A stretch of 64,000 nucleotides of DNA from Rhynchonema sp. JSB1_4 (GCA_030248065.1 JASAMV010005992.1:1-64000), one strand, 5' to 3'; numbered from the stretch's first letter, positions 35,803 through 47,146 are shown. Translations and numbers: made by a program. The notes: a model not told the origin generated them from the sequence alone.

Positions 35803-38800
35803 TCAAGAAAAAATAAAATTGAAAGCCTCGGCCACAGCATTGCTCTCCAACTTCTTTGCACCATCGTGTTCAGCCAATCGCATCTTCATTTCTTCGCACA
35901 CATCTTGCATTGTGTACTGAAAGAAAATTAATCGTGAATCTTCCTGTGCGTCAATTCAAGCCAGATAAAAAGCTCTTCCGATTGAAAAAAATGCATAATA
36001 AAACAGAAACAGGCGCCTGTTTATTAGAATTTGTCATCCGAATGTAGGCGAGTCCCTCTTCATTCTGGTACAACATCGGCAGACCAAGCTCGTCCTTGTC
36101 ACCTGGCTGCACAACGATCGTGATCACAAAACGTTGATCGGATTGCTAAATTCAATAAGTTCGCAATACAATATTGTTTCTTAATTCGCAAAATCCAAAA
36201 TCAACGAAAACAATCCAATCAATCCACGTTACCGCGTGATTGCACCAGCACTCGCGCGTCGAGCAAACAGTGTGCGGTCGTTGACGCTTCGAATCACTGT
36301 CGTAAAAATGTTTTGCACATAGCACAAAAAAGTGGTTGGTTGACCGATAAACTGATGTCAAGATCATTCGTCTTCATTGCTGAATAACCGGTTGTTTACT
36401 TTTGAAAAAAAAACGATAAAGAACCGCAGTATATAAGCATATGGGAAACCCAACACATGCATTTGGGCACATGTTTTGTGCATTACTGACACATTGCGTT
36501 TTGTGATGGTTGTTACGTTCTGCTACGCCCAAAACACGCGATCACGGCAGCTTTTGCCGTGATGGATTCGAGTTTTGCAAAAAGTTTTGTCCCGTACTCC
36601 GAAAATTGCCGAATTCTTGGGGAAAAAACTTCGGTCCCGCGTCGGCCCGGTATTTTTTGTTTGTTTTTTCAACTTTTTAACTATTTTTTCTTAACAAAAA
36701 ACTAATTCATAAACACATAATTAAAAAACTCACCACAGCTATCTAAACTGGGTAATTGTGACTCCCCGTTTTTTAGAAAACACCCAGTTTTGTCAAAAAC
36801 CCTTTTTTTTTCCCCTTTTTTTTTTTCCCTTTTCCAAAAAAAAAAAATTTCATTTTAATTTCTTAGATATTTTTTTTTCTCTAAAAAGACAAATTTTTCT
36901 TTTAAAATTTATCATTTTTACTAAGTGAGTTTCACATGGCGATTGTGCTATTCGGCTGACGAGCGGGGGGCACAACGTCACGCCGATGGTCTCGAATACC
37001 CCGCGAAACCTAGGCGTAGACAGGACTCCAAATTAATTTTTTCAATAATTTGCTAAATACAACAGTCACACAATGCTCTCGCATCCCTTTTTTCCACACC
37101 CCACGACGACTTGGAAAAAATGTTTTTTTTCGGTTGCTCTTCCAGGAAAAAACCGTTTTTTCACGCAGCAATTATGTATCGTAACAGCATTTGTCCGAGT
37201 CAAATTGGACTGTCGATACCCAAACCGCAATCAAAAGACTCACAACTGAATATTATCCCATTTGAACGCCTCTTCGAATTCGAGCGCAATCTGCTCAGCT
37301 CGCTCTGAGTTCTCTTCACTGATCACTGGCGTGATCGCAACTTGCACTTTGCCACTGTTGGTCCCAGTCACGCAACCTGTAAAGGTGGAGTTATACTTGT
37401 CCATTTTGGGCTTGAAGACAATGAGGACAGATTTTTGTTTGAATCACATTTTCTGATAGAGTTGAGGCACCAATTTCCACCAGCGTAAAAGTTGTTCCTC
37501 TGCACCAAATGAACAACTTTTACGCTGGTTGCAATTAGTGCTCCAACTCTATCAGAAAATATGATTCAAACAAAAATTTGTCCTCATTGTCTACAAGCCG
37601 AAAATGGACAAGTATAACTTCAGCTTAATTGGCACAGAATCAGCATCAGTGCTCGATTTCAACCTTTTGTGGGCCTGGTAAAACGTAAAACTGGCTTGGG
37701 TATTTGCACTCGCACTTGCACTTGCACCGCTGCCGTTCCGTAGGTGATTGCACTGATAAGAAAACAGAAACAAAATCAAATGAGCATTTCAAAATACAAG
37801 CCCATCGAAACGCTGAAGTGAACAGCATCAACAGAGTTCTTCGAGCAATGTGTCGCGCAAATTGCACCCAGAATACTTACGTTTCATAGCAAAAAATGAC
37901 CAAAAGTGGATAAAAATCTGTCAATTTGTGGCAGCGAAAATACGAACAAATGAGTGCGATCCACAGCACTAACCGTCCGGTTTGAACCGTTTGAGCGTTT
38001 CGTGCAACGCAAGCTTGAAGTGGTCCAACTGAAAAAAATTTGAAAAAAACGGGATGAAACAATCACTCGCCTTTGACGAAACGAGGGGCATTTCACAACC
38101 AAACAAACATCTTCATAAATAATTTACCGGGCCCGAATCCCGCAAAAACATTGGATCATTTTACAAACTACCTGCGCAACAGTGAATTCGAGTCCCTTCA
38201 CGTGTCCATCGTTCAGAACCCCAACAAAGATGTTTCCGCCGTCGCTGTTCAAAAATGCAACAATGGACCTGCAAATATGGGGTGAAGGTGAAGCCTTCTT
38301 TATAAGATCTTGCACGCAGTGTGGTTCCTGGGGGAGGGGGTCTCCCCCCTCGGGTACGTCTGTTCCCCCTCCATGGTACGCCTGCCCCACTGTTACCCCT
38401 CCGGGTACGTCTGCCTCCCATTTTTTGCCTAAAATAGGCAAAGTTAGGCATAAAATAGGCATTTTAGGCATAAAATGAGTGATTTTTAGGTCAATGTCGT
38501 CAAAAATCGCCAAAATACCCTTTTTATTGAGAATTTTTTCCAAAAAGACGAGCGACTAATTATACGGAAATCCACCCGATCGAGCACGCGTCCACGAGAG
38601 ATACAGCCGTTTTTCGTCGTGGCTGTGTGTTTTATTTGATTCAGGCTGGTGCCTAAGCCTAAGCCAAAGCCTAACAGCAAGCCTAAGCCTAAGCCTAAGC
38701 CTGAAATAGAAGCCTAAAGCTTAACTATGGGACTATGCTTAAGCACACACAAAACGGGTGGATTTCCGTATAATTAGTCAATCGTCCAAAAAGGGGCAAA

Positions 38801-39613
38801 AACGGGTTAAATTTTCGACCTCAAAAAATGACTTTTCTCCAAATTTGGGTTCTCCCCCCTTCCCCCCAGGTGGGTACGTCTGTTACTCCTCCGAAAAAAG
38901 GGGGTACGGCCTGTTCCCCCTCCGGACCAGGAACTACACTGCTTGCACGTACACTCTAACCAGTGTAGTTCCTGGTCCGGCGGGGAAATTAGTGTACCTC
39001 CCTACTTTTTCGGAGGGGAAATTAGTGTACCTCCCTGGGAGGAAGGGGGGAAGACCCAAAATCAAGAAAAAGTCAATTTTTGAGGTAGAAAATTTGACCG
39101 ATTTTTGGCCCTTTTTGGAAAAAAATTCTTCATAAAAAGGGTATTTTGGCGACTTTTGAGAATATTGACCTGAAAATCACACATTTTTGGCCTAAAAATG
39201 CCCATTTTAGGCAAAAATTGGGGAAATTAGTGTACCCGGAGCGGAAATTAGTGTAGTAGTGTACCTTGGTCGGGGAAATTAGTGTACCTTAGGGGGTCCC
39301 CCTCCCCCCCAGGAACTACACTGACTCTAACTGAAACACAGCAGCAGTACCAGAAGAAAATGAAGAAAACACACTTTGAAATCGGCTGTCTGGTTCGCTT
39401 CAGTTTGCCCTCCTGATTGATGTACTCGTCAACTTTTCTGATTTCGTTAATACACGTGCATTTGTGCATCTTGAATTCGTTCAACTTGTCTTCGATGACT
39501 CTGACGCCGTTCATTGTGACCGGAGAATTTTCGACGAAGAAACGAGGCATCCCTGAATTGGGTCCTCCGGGTCTAGCTTCACCACCCCCATCTGATAAAG
39601 GTGCGGCAGACAT
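35803..39613 (-). CDS. Schlafen-like AlbA_2 domain protein (possible endoribonuclease)
   Basis: Seven exons join in frame to 303 residues: 39375-39613, 38172-38268, 37974-38028, 37244-37376, 36233-36371, 36011-36145, 35803-35916. Schlafen-type AlbA_2 features are an E-x4-E-x-K motif (Glu41, Glu46, Lys48), then AFLNSDGGNIFVGVLNDG with an Asp near residue 100, a DHFK...LKRFKPDG helix, an ITIVVQPGDKDELGLPMLY strand and YIRMTNS near the end. Vertebrate SLFN nucleases and the nematode piRNA-processing PUCH subunits use two Glu plus an Asp in these motifs, so catalysis is plausible but inferred. The protein is essentially one domain with an N-terminal Gly/Pro leader. Exon 5 (36233-36371) rests on a weak AATGAAG acceptor and is the least secure. 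Intron 1 is almost entirely stacked transposons; a foldback hairpin lies in intron 3. Confidence 0.78.
37390..37618. repeat. long foldback hairpin in the Schlafen-like gene
   Basis: Arms 37390-37497 and 37511-37618 are inverted copies of 108 bp, about 90% identical, with a 13-bp loop. The transcript of the host intron would form a long double-stranded RNA. The outer ends (GTTATACTTG) resemble MITE termini, but no clear target duplication is seen. Confidence 0.88.
38317..38941. mobile_element. hAT-like MITE carrying a nested element
   Basis: It starts CAGTGTGGTTCCTGG and ends CCAGGAACTACACTG, with an exact 8-bp duplication CTTGCACG at 38309-38316 and 38942-38949. The telomere-repeat element at 38548-38785 is inserted inside it. 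It lies in intron 1 of the Schlafen-like gene. Confidence 0.93.
38548..38785. mobile_element. MITE with internal TTAGGC telomere-like repeats, copy 1
   Basis: A 238-bp element has inverted termini ACGAGCGACTAATTATACGG / CCGTATAATTAGTCAATCGT and an exact 8-bp duplication CCAAAAAG at 38540-38547 and 38786-38793. The centre (about 38651-38702) has at least six GCCTAA units, the complement of TTAGGC. The second copy, in reverse orientation, is at 58138-58363. Confidence 0.93.
38961..39323. mobile_element. hAT-like MITE adjacent to another
   Basis: A 363-bp element with termini CAGTGTAGTTCCTGG / CCAGGAACTACACTG and an exact 8-bp duplication ACTCTAAC at 38953-38960 and 39324-39331. It begins 19 bp after the previous MITE of the same family, and repeats GGGGAAATTAGTGTACC inside. 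Confidence 0.93.
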
Positions 39614-39711
39614 TTTGTTCGCTAAGCTGAAAGACGGTTCACATTTGGCATTGCATGCAATGCAAATCAGAAGAATAAAAATAAAAATCTAAAACGAAAA
39701 CTGAAACCAAT

Positions 39712-40146
39712 TACCGTATTGTCGGAAATAGAACCCCCCCATTAATTGACCCCCCCCCATGAATTGAACCCCACCCAAGTGGCTCGAAATCAAAAATAGA
39801 ACCCCCCCATTAATTGACCCCCCCCCCCATTAATAGAACCCCACCCCAACCTTCACCGTACCACAGATTAGTGGTATGGTAAGGCTTTGTTGTTGTGTTA
39901 AATGTTGTTTAAGCTTGCGTTTTCAGCAGAATACGGCTTTTTAAGCATAATTAACGCTGTTAAAGGCAGAAAATACCCCAAACAGGCCATTTTTAGGGGC
40001 ATTATTAAAAGTGATTTTTTTCGTCGGGGGGCCAAATGAAAAATATAACCCCCCAATAATTGACCCCCCCCCATAAATTGAACCCCCCCAAAATGACCCC
40101 AGTGAAAAAATAGACCCCCCCGGGTTCTATTTCCGACAATACGGTA
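39712..40146. mobile_element. MITE with 28-bp termini and CCCCCC-rich tandem core
   Basis: A 435-bp element has inverted termini beginning TACCGTATTGTCGGAAATAG and is flanked by a direct ACCAAT repeat at 39706-39711 and 40147-40152. The interior repeats a GAACCCCCCCATTAATTGA-like unit in both orientations. Confidence 0.85.
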
Positions 40147-40294
40147 ACCAATGAAAGAAAAAATCCTCCAATTTCTACCGTAACCTGCGCATTTTGACGC
40201 CGCATTTTGGGAAACCCCAAGACACTTGGTGGGGAAAAAGTCCCATGCCTCCAAAACCAAATTTTGATTTTTTGATGGAATACATGGATCGGCT

Positions 40295-40352
40295 CAAGGT
40301 TGGCCTAAGCCTAAGCGTAATACAAAGCCTAAACACAAGCCGAAGCCTAAGC
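40295..40352. repeat. degenerate TTAGGC-type telomere repeats
   Basis: GCCTAAGCCTAAGCG and later AAGCCTAAGC units lie outside any element whose ends I can define. Possibly a remnant of the telomere-repeat MITE. Confidence 0.5.
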
Positions 40353-40799
40353 TTGAGTTAAAAGAAAGTCAATTTGTAGACTGTTTTGGGATTTTCCAGT
40401 TCCCCACCAAATGTCTGGGATTTCCAAAAACGCGTAACTCGCGCTGCTCAAATCTGCCTCAGTCCCAAAAGGAAAAGAGTCAATTGTTGTCCTGCCGAGT
40501 GCCAAAAGACTACTCATTGGTCTCATGAAATCGATGCAAATAATCCAACTGTCCGTATACCGCCTTTGGCGAGAAAGTAAGTTCTGACGCCACCACGCCA
40601 CACGCAATCGCACCGGCAGTCTGATCTGATCTGACTATTATCTGTTATCACGTCCGTCAGTCGCGCGTATTTCGGTATTGATATTAGGTGTTCCCCTGGA
40701 GCCGGTTTCCGCTTGTTTACATACGAGTCGAGTGCAGCTGACTTGTGGTTGTACAACCCGTTTAGTTGCCCATTCGCATGCGCACCTCTGTGCCCAACA

Positions 40800-40903
40800 A
40801 GTGATGTTTTTTTATGCCAGCGATAAGATTTGCTCGGTGTTCGCACCGACGGGGCCCGACATCTCGCCCGTCTGTGAAAACGGGCCGAAACGGGCAAAAC
40901 TCA
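40800..40903 (+). repeat. dispersed repeat, second copy
   Basis: Inverted relative to 28927-29063 and shorter by an internal deletion. Confidence 0.75.
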
Positions 40904-41553
40904 CGGGATGTTACGCAAGCGTCGATTACATATTGTATTTGTTATGCCATTATGCTCAATCTTGTTGGTCGGCTACGGCTTCATTTCATGTCGGCGAGCA
41001 TAACGTGGAGCGCGAGCACTAAATGCGAACACCACACAACAACCCGATCACCTCACGACGATGGCCCGTTCTGGCGATCAAGTCTGCTGCATCGTAGTGG
41101 CACTGGTACTCGATCATCTTGCTCGCTCTTACCGCCGCTCGCTGGGCCGGTCCCAGGATGAAGAGGGTTGTGTGTTCGGATGACAGAGTTTGTAATCTTG
41201 CACATAATGGTTATACGAGCCATATGTTTATTACTCTATAGAAAACTGTCACTGTCCTCGGCAGTACGGTCGCACAGAAACTCAAAATCTTTACCAACAA
41301 ATCTTTGAGAGGTGCGTAAAAAGAGAGCACGAAAAAAGACATTAATTCTCATTCGCTCTGATCATCCTTTATTTGCGCGTATTCGCTCTGATGCTATGAT
41401 GTTTCATACTTTGATGACCCTTGACTGTGCAAATGCGCATACGCATTTTGGCATACGATTGGTTGCTGATGTCTGGCTGGCTGATGTTTCATATACCTCA
41501 TAGGCGAAGCAGCAAATCTGCGCGGAAATTCAAAGAAATAAACTATCAAATCA

Positions 41554-43206
41554 TTAAATTGTTCTGATAATGGGCACCGTGTCAAGAAGTTTGCTCTCCA
41601 AATAAGTCATATTCAGTGGATTTCCCATCGTATCAGCATATGGTGAGGGAAATTTGAGCTTCCTTTTCCTTCGCATGTGCAGAGTCAGAAGTTTGTTGAA
41701 TTCCACTTTCTTCGTGCTTATTTGTCCATTCAAATAGTCGATCACGCTATGGATCCGTTGATGCAGCACGCGCTCGGGTCGCACGATCAGTTTACCGATT
41801 GCAGATAGAATCTTGGAAACCGTCAGTTTGTCATGTGGCAACGAAGTCAGGTACTTCTGCACATTTGACAGGCTGCTGTGGTGAAGACTGGATGATTCAA
41901 TAAGCTGTTGCGGTTGGAAATCTGACGTGTTCTTCAAATAGTCCGGAAAACTCGGGAAATCGACAGAGTAGACGCGTTCCAAAACCCAACCACCGATGTT
42001 TTTGTTCAAACGGTTCTCGCGCTCGAGATGTTTTAGTAGATACCCCTTTGTGTTCATTCTGGCGTCCGGATGCACCATGTACTCGTCCCAGTCGACGTGC
42101 GCTACGAAATCGGCGTGACCCGACAGACGCAGATTGCAGTCTTGGATCTGTATGGAATTTGGCAAATGTTTGTTTTGAATGAAACATAAAAAAGTTCGAA
42201 CAAAGCTTATTCAACCCCTGCTTACCTGCAACATATGCACCGAGTCCTTTATTGGATTGTCTTCCCAACTGCTTGGTAGCAATGTTAGCGTTCGACGAAT
42301 GTTCTGATAGTACCGTAGCACCACATCGACGTCCGTTGATTTGGACTCAACATAAGCCCACACGTGCGTGGCACCTGAAATTGATTTTATCCGCCCATAT
42401 TTGATGATGATGTTGACATGATTGGCACGTGAAACTACCAATCACGCTCAAGGTTATTCGCAACCTGCATACAGCCACCATTCCATGAAATGCATGAGTT
42501 GCATCCAGTCTGAATAGTTTCCATACATGATTTTGACGCACACATCCAGTCTCAGCGGTTTGCTTTCGAATTTGCTTCGTTGAATCGGTGGCACAACAGC
42601 CAACGGCAGAGTGCACTCTCTTGAAGATCGTTCATTTGTGGTTATAATGTGCCGACTTTGAACATATTCATTGAACACCAATTGAACATGTGATGCTTCA
42701 TTGATCAGATGTTGATCGATGGAGGCACGTTTTCGGCAATCCAGATATCGCCACCAGCGTGGATGTTCGACTTTTCGAATGAGTCTGCCGGCTTTTGAGT
42801 CGAACAGTCTGTCCGTGCAGGAAAGTTGAGTTTGTTCGTGACTACCATTTGATATTGTCGAGATCGAGAACACCAGCAAATATGCCGCAAGTTCAGGCGT
42901 TTTGGGACCGAAAAAGAGTATTTTAACTGTCGACTCGTCCGGTCTTCGGTCGAAATACGCAGGCCCCCGTGACAGGGTGTAGGGGCCGTAGGATTGGCAC
43001 CGATCGTCAAACGGGTAGTTTGCTGGTCTGTTGTACGAGATAGGTGGTGGCGCGAATTTTTCCACTGTGCAATTGAGACACACCCGGTTCGAGATTTGAA
43101 AACTGCGCATCAGTCCAAGACAGACAATCGCAAACAAGCCAAACGACATGAGTCCAAAACTGTACAACATTTGCTGTTGGCGCCGGCTGCGAAATGAAGG
43201 CCTCAT
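41554..43206 (-). CDS. GT92 (DUF23) family glycosyltransferase, type II membrane protein
   Basis: Three exons give 494 residues: 42465-43206, 42226-42374, 41554-42147. Residues about 13-34 form one hydrophobic anchor after a basic Arg/Gln cytoplasmic tail, typical of Golgi glycosyltransferases. The luminal part holds LDVCVKIMYGNYSDW and a WWLYAGCEGATHVWAYVE-like strand (the family's position-and-partner segment), then HVDWDEY about residues 314-320, the acidic motif expected for metal and nucleotide-sugar binding. GT92 enzymes add galactose to N-glycan core fucose or to other glycans, and the family is expanded in nematodes. The sugar and acceptor here are unknown. A degenerate partial copy lies just upstream on the same strand. 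Confidence 0.85.
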
Positions 43207-43382
43207 GTTATGTTGTTCAATACTGAAGTTCGAGAATTTTTTCTCTTTTTGTGTCCGACACGCTTATGACCGCTCGTTCAAGAACAATGGCCATTAAAGA
43301 ACCCTGCGTCTGCAAAACGATGTAAGCTTATGGGAAACGCAAACAAACAAGCTGTTTCTCATCTGCAAAACCCGAGAAACGT

Positions 43383-43519
43383 ATTGCTAAGAATAACAAC
43401 CATTTCTTTGAAGGCGATGCAGAAACCGGCATCGGCCGATTCTGACGAGGGGGATCGCGGGTTTGGCCGATGCCGGTTTCTACATCGCCTTCAAAGAAAG
43501 GGTTGTTATTCTTAGCAAT
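43383..43519. repeat. inverted repeat with 55-bp arms
   Basis: Arms 43383-43437 and 43465-43519 are near-perfect inverted copies separated by 27 bp. A short core of the arm (GCCGGTTTCTACATC) also occurs in exon 3 of the membrane protein gene at 43877-47146. Confidence 0.9.
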
Positions 43520-43562
43520 TTCATAGCGCGTTTCATCCTCAAGATCTCGTCTGACCACTTTG

Positions 43563-43735
43563 TTTCATGCCACCACCTGCTCAGGTCGCACGCATCAGAA
43601 ACTTTGAGTCCGTCATGTGGCAAGGAAATCGGGTGCTTCTGCACATTTGATACAATGACATGGTGAAAAGTAAATGATTCTGCAAGACGTCGCGGTTTAA
43701 AATCTGACTTGCTTATTCCTCAAATACTTTAGATT
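43563..43735 (-). pseudogene. degenerate fragment of the GT92 3' exon
   Basis: On the minus strand this resembles about 41760-41935 of the neighbouring glycosyltransferase (CTGCTGAGGTCGCACG..., GTCATGTGGCAA, CTTCTGCACATTTGA, AAATCTGAC). It has substitutions and indels and no start or splice sites. A partial tandem duplication that has decayed. Confidence 0.75.
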
Positions 43736-43876
43736 AATCAGTGTAAAAATCAGGCAACAGAACAATGCGGCTAAAACAAAGTATTCAGAAATATTATCAG
43801 GGGCAGGGATTAGTAATGAGTGTGTCAGGACAGAAAACTGCTTGTGTGAGTCAAGTATTGACATTGAATGCGTTGT

Positions 43877-46800
43877 TCACACCAGCGTCGACAAACTGTG
43901 CTCACTGGGCGGCCAATCACCACTGCTGTTCACTGTCAATTGTTGATGTATAGCCGGCTGATGTTTCATATGTGATGACACACGCACCACAGAGTCGATC
44001 AGTTCATTGGTTCGATCACATGCCCGTCTTGCGATGTGTTTGGGTCCATAAAACGGTCCCGAGTACCAGACATAAATGGCGTGCGACACCACAGCCAAAC
44101 ACAGAAATGCACCAGTCACCGCGACGCCCGTGAAAATCGCCGATGTGAGGAAACGGTCGAATAGGTCGCCGAACACGTACGTTGATAGCAGCACACCTGT
44201 GTGAGTGTTGGATGGAATATATGTTGTATATTCGTGCAGTCACATTCTCTGCAGCGATTTTCTCATCGTGAATGATTGTACCAGCTGCGGGGATGATGCT
44301 GGAAAACTGACTGACTGCGGCAGTTTACAGCACATGATTGGCCCACATTATCGAAAGCGCAACCGCCATCGAGGGTGGTTGCGCCCCGTAACGCGATGAT
44401 GACAACTTCCAGCTGGTTGACCTCAATTCGTTGTGTGCTTGTGCAAACAGCATCGTTTTTTAAACACACGCATGTTTTGGGACTAAAAAGGAATTTAGGC
44501 ACCGAGGTGGAAGCAGTGGTTTTTTAAAAAAAAAAATTTTTTTTTTATTAAAAAAAAATTTTTTTTTTTAAAAAAAAATTCGTTGCAAAAGTTAAAAAAA
44601 AAATTTTTTTTTTTATTATTTCAAAATTTGAAAATTTCTCTATTTTTTTGCTCTAAAAGTGCTATTTTTTGCATAAAAATTGCTACTGTTAACATCACCC
44701 GACCCTACCATGGGTGTATTGGGTGCCATAATCGTTGTTTTGTGGCATCTAGACATAGTGCACACACTCACATGGCCTCTCATATGATTACACATGTACA
44801 TGTGACTGGGTGGGCATGCATTTATCCATGCAACAGACCCGAAAGCAGTGGTTCGGTGTGATATTCACTCTATATTTACACTGTTTGTCACATATTTGCA
44901 TTGGTCGTGTACCAAGAGGCAATAGTTTCACCCAAATTTACCGTCTTGAGTGTCACAAAGCCACACCAAGGCACCCACACCACGTGGGGGAAGTGTACGG
45001 GTGTGTACCTGACTACTGTTGGTACTCATTGACCATTGTTTAGTATTGTTTTCGTGTCGTGAGTGCTTATATGCACTTACCACACGTTATGGAAGAAAAA
45101 TGCCACTATTTTTTGCTTTAGCGCTCATTTTTTTTTCGTTTCTGGCAGTTTTTGGCTGGAATAAAAAAATTTTTTTTTAAATTAAAAAAAAAATTTTTTT
45201 TTTAAAAAAAATGGGGTTTGAATAAAAAAATTTTTTTATTAACCACTGGGTGGAAGAGCGTAAGATGTATGAAATGCACGGTTGGTTGCGAAACCGGTGG
45301 CGGTGGCGTTGTCGAGAACTTGGACCGTGTGTGAGTTGAAAAAAACGCGGCATAAATATTTCAGTGTTGAATTTGAAAACTTCAACTGAGATGTCTGGGT
45401 TGCCTTGAGGGCTGCATTGAAGCAAAAAATACCAATGTTATTGGTCAGACGGAAAGGTGCTTCAACTGAGATCTTGAATAAGAAAGCAAGAAAATGCTTA
45501 AATTTAGACAGTTTGGTCAGCAACAATCAGAAACTCACTGATGAGAAACAGTGGAAAGCTGATGTAGAAACCGGCGACGGCTACGAATCGCAGATACGAG
45601 CTTTCACGAAGATAATGTGCCATTCTGAAGAATACTTTCCGAAAGTTCATTGAGTTTTCTGATAAGAAAAATGATAAAACAAGAAATGTGTGCTGCTGAT
45701 GATCTGGCCCGGTCTTGTCTTCTCGGACGTTTCACATGAAGGATACCCACCCACGGTTTCGAACTAGCGTAAAACTTGTTCATCAAAGACCGGAACAGGT
45801 TTTTTTGAATTTTTTCGCCTACCAAATTTTTTTGAAAACAACTTGGCAACCCAACCTCGCATACGGCCGGTTATTAGTGACTTGCTGTGTGACACACCGC
45901 AAACACACACCCAACTGCACACTGCACAGGAACATGGTGCACAGCGAGAATGTCAATGACACACACACCATAGTCAGGGCGATGTCGTGAAGCGTGCCTC
46001 GCACGACGATCGGGGATGCTGTGGATTGATCTGGAAAGGGGAAACGTGTTTCTTCTGGTCTTACATGTATAATATTGTTGGTTATGTTTTGCGAAGGTGT
46101 TTTCTGCACCTTGTACGCTGTTTTGAAAGATCAACTATAATAGCAAAAGATGATCAGTTTTGACAAATGAGTGGCAGCAGATCATGGTGCCTGGCGCTAT
46201 TGTTAGCGTGCCTTTTCACATTCATTATGAGACCAACAGACAGATGCATTCACAAACCCAAACTACAAAGGGGCATACTTTTCAAGCTAAAATTACCCAT
46301 CAGATTAAAAAATGCCTTACAATAAAGCAGCGACAGTACGAGTTGCAATGACAGAATCGCCAAAACGCTGGCGGATCCATCCAAAACGACCAGGGCGGCC
46401 AGCGGGACCACTGCACTGCGGTATGAAACATCAGATTCTGCTTGTTTCAGCGGCGATGAGGTGGAATATTGGACATTGTAAATCGGTGGCGGCGGCGGGT
46501 CGAAGTTCCACATGTTTCCTTGCGAATTCAGGGCAAATGTGTCAGATTTATTCTGATTTTGACTGTGGTGCAACACGCAGGGCGCTGTGTGATGGTTGGA
46601 TGGCTTTGGTGTTCGAGTGATCTGTTGCGGGCAGCGATTTTCCACTTTTGGATTCAGATTCGAGATCAGCTTTGGAGAAGTCAGAGTTTTTTTCGATTTT
46701 TGATTTTCGGTTGGCGTTGGCGGCGGTACGGGTATACGGTAGCTGCTCGTGGCAAACGTACCCCGACCATTCAGACAGGAATGATCGCTGTTGCTGCTGG

Positions 46801-47146
46801 TCCAATTTTGATTATTGTCATTTTTGAGCGCCCCGTAATCAATCGGCTCCCTTGATATCGGTACAGTACTTTTTGGCAGTTGGTAGACCCCTTGCGTGGG
46901 GCTGATCGTGCGACGATATTTTGAAATGTACGAGTATAGGGATTGGGTCACACTTTCTGATGTCGGTTCCATGAACGCTTTCGGCACATGCGGGGACGAG
47001 CCATTCGACAAATTTTTGGAAATTGATGAATTTTCAAACGAGTTTTTTGGGGTGACGATAATTCGGGGCACCTTGGTGTTCGCTGGAAGGGTTGAGCTGA
47101 TTGGCTTGCTGTGGTCTGTTGACTGAATCGTCGTTACGTCGGGCAT
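43877..47146 (-). CDS. multi-pass membrane protein with Pro/Ser-rich N-terminus, unknown family
   Basis: I do not recognise this gene. Five exons join in phase to 525 residues: 46321-47146, 45856-46030, 45539-45624, 45295-45465, 43877-44196. Residues 1-245 are hydrophilic, rich in Ser, Pro, Asn and Thr, with PPPPPIY and PVPPPTPT stretches that could bind SH3 or WW domains. Four hydrophobic segments follow: about 248-272 (exon 1), 290-312 (exon 2, with several Cys), 342-358 (exon 3) and 430-458 (exon 5). The tail is about 65 residues, hydrophilic. A tetraspan-like topology with a large cytoplasmic N-terminus is inferred. An hAT-like element lies in intron 4. A 70-bp part of exon 4 recurs at 57754-57826. 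Confidence 0.68.
44395..44513 (+). mobile_element. TA-flanked MITE, partial copy 3, interrupted
   Basis: Matches the middle of the MITE copies at 8006 and 54861 (GATGATGACAACTTCCAGCT onward). The hAT-like element at 44514-45248 is inserted in it: GGTGGAAG at 44506-44513 is duplicated at 45249-45256, where the MITE sequence briefly resumes. Confidence 0.75.
44514..45248. mobile_element. hAT-like element with AT-palindromic subterminal regions
   Basis: 735 bp bounded by CAGTGGTT / AACCACTG with an exact 8-bp duplication GGTGGAAG. Both ends consist of runs of A and T that can fold. The interior has no convincing reading frame. It lies in intron 4 of the membrane protein gene. Confidence 0.9.

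Larger units (their letters stand above)
39614..41553. other. intergenic region between the Schlafen-like and GT92 genes
   Basis: No gene is supportable. It holds a MITE at 39712-40146, TTAGGC-like units near 40300-40350 and a dispersed repeat at 40800-40903. Confidence 0.5.

Noticed and set aside
40678..41161. Overlapping plus-strand frames of about 115 codons
   Set aside because: They cover the dispersed repeat at 40800-40903 and have no start or splice context.
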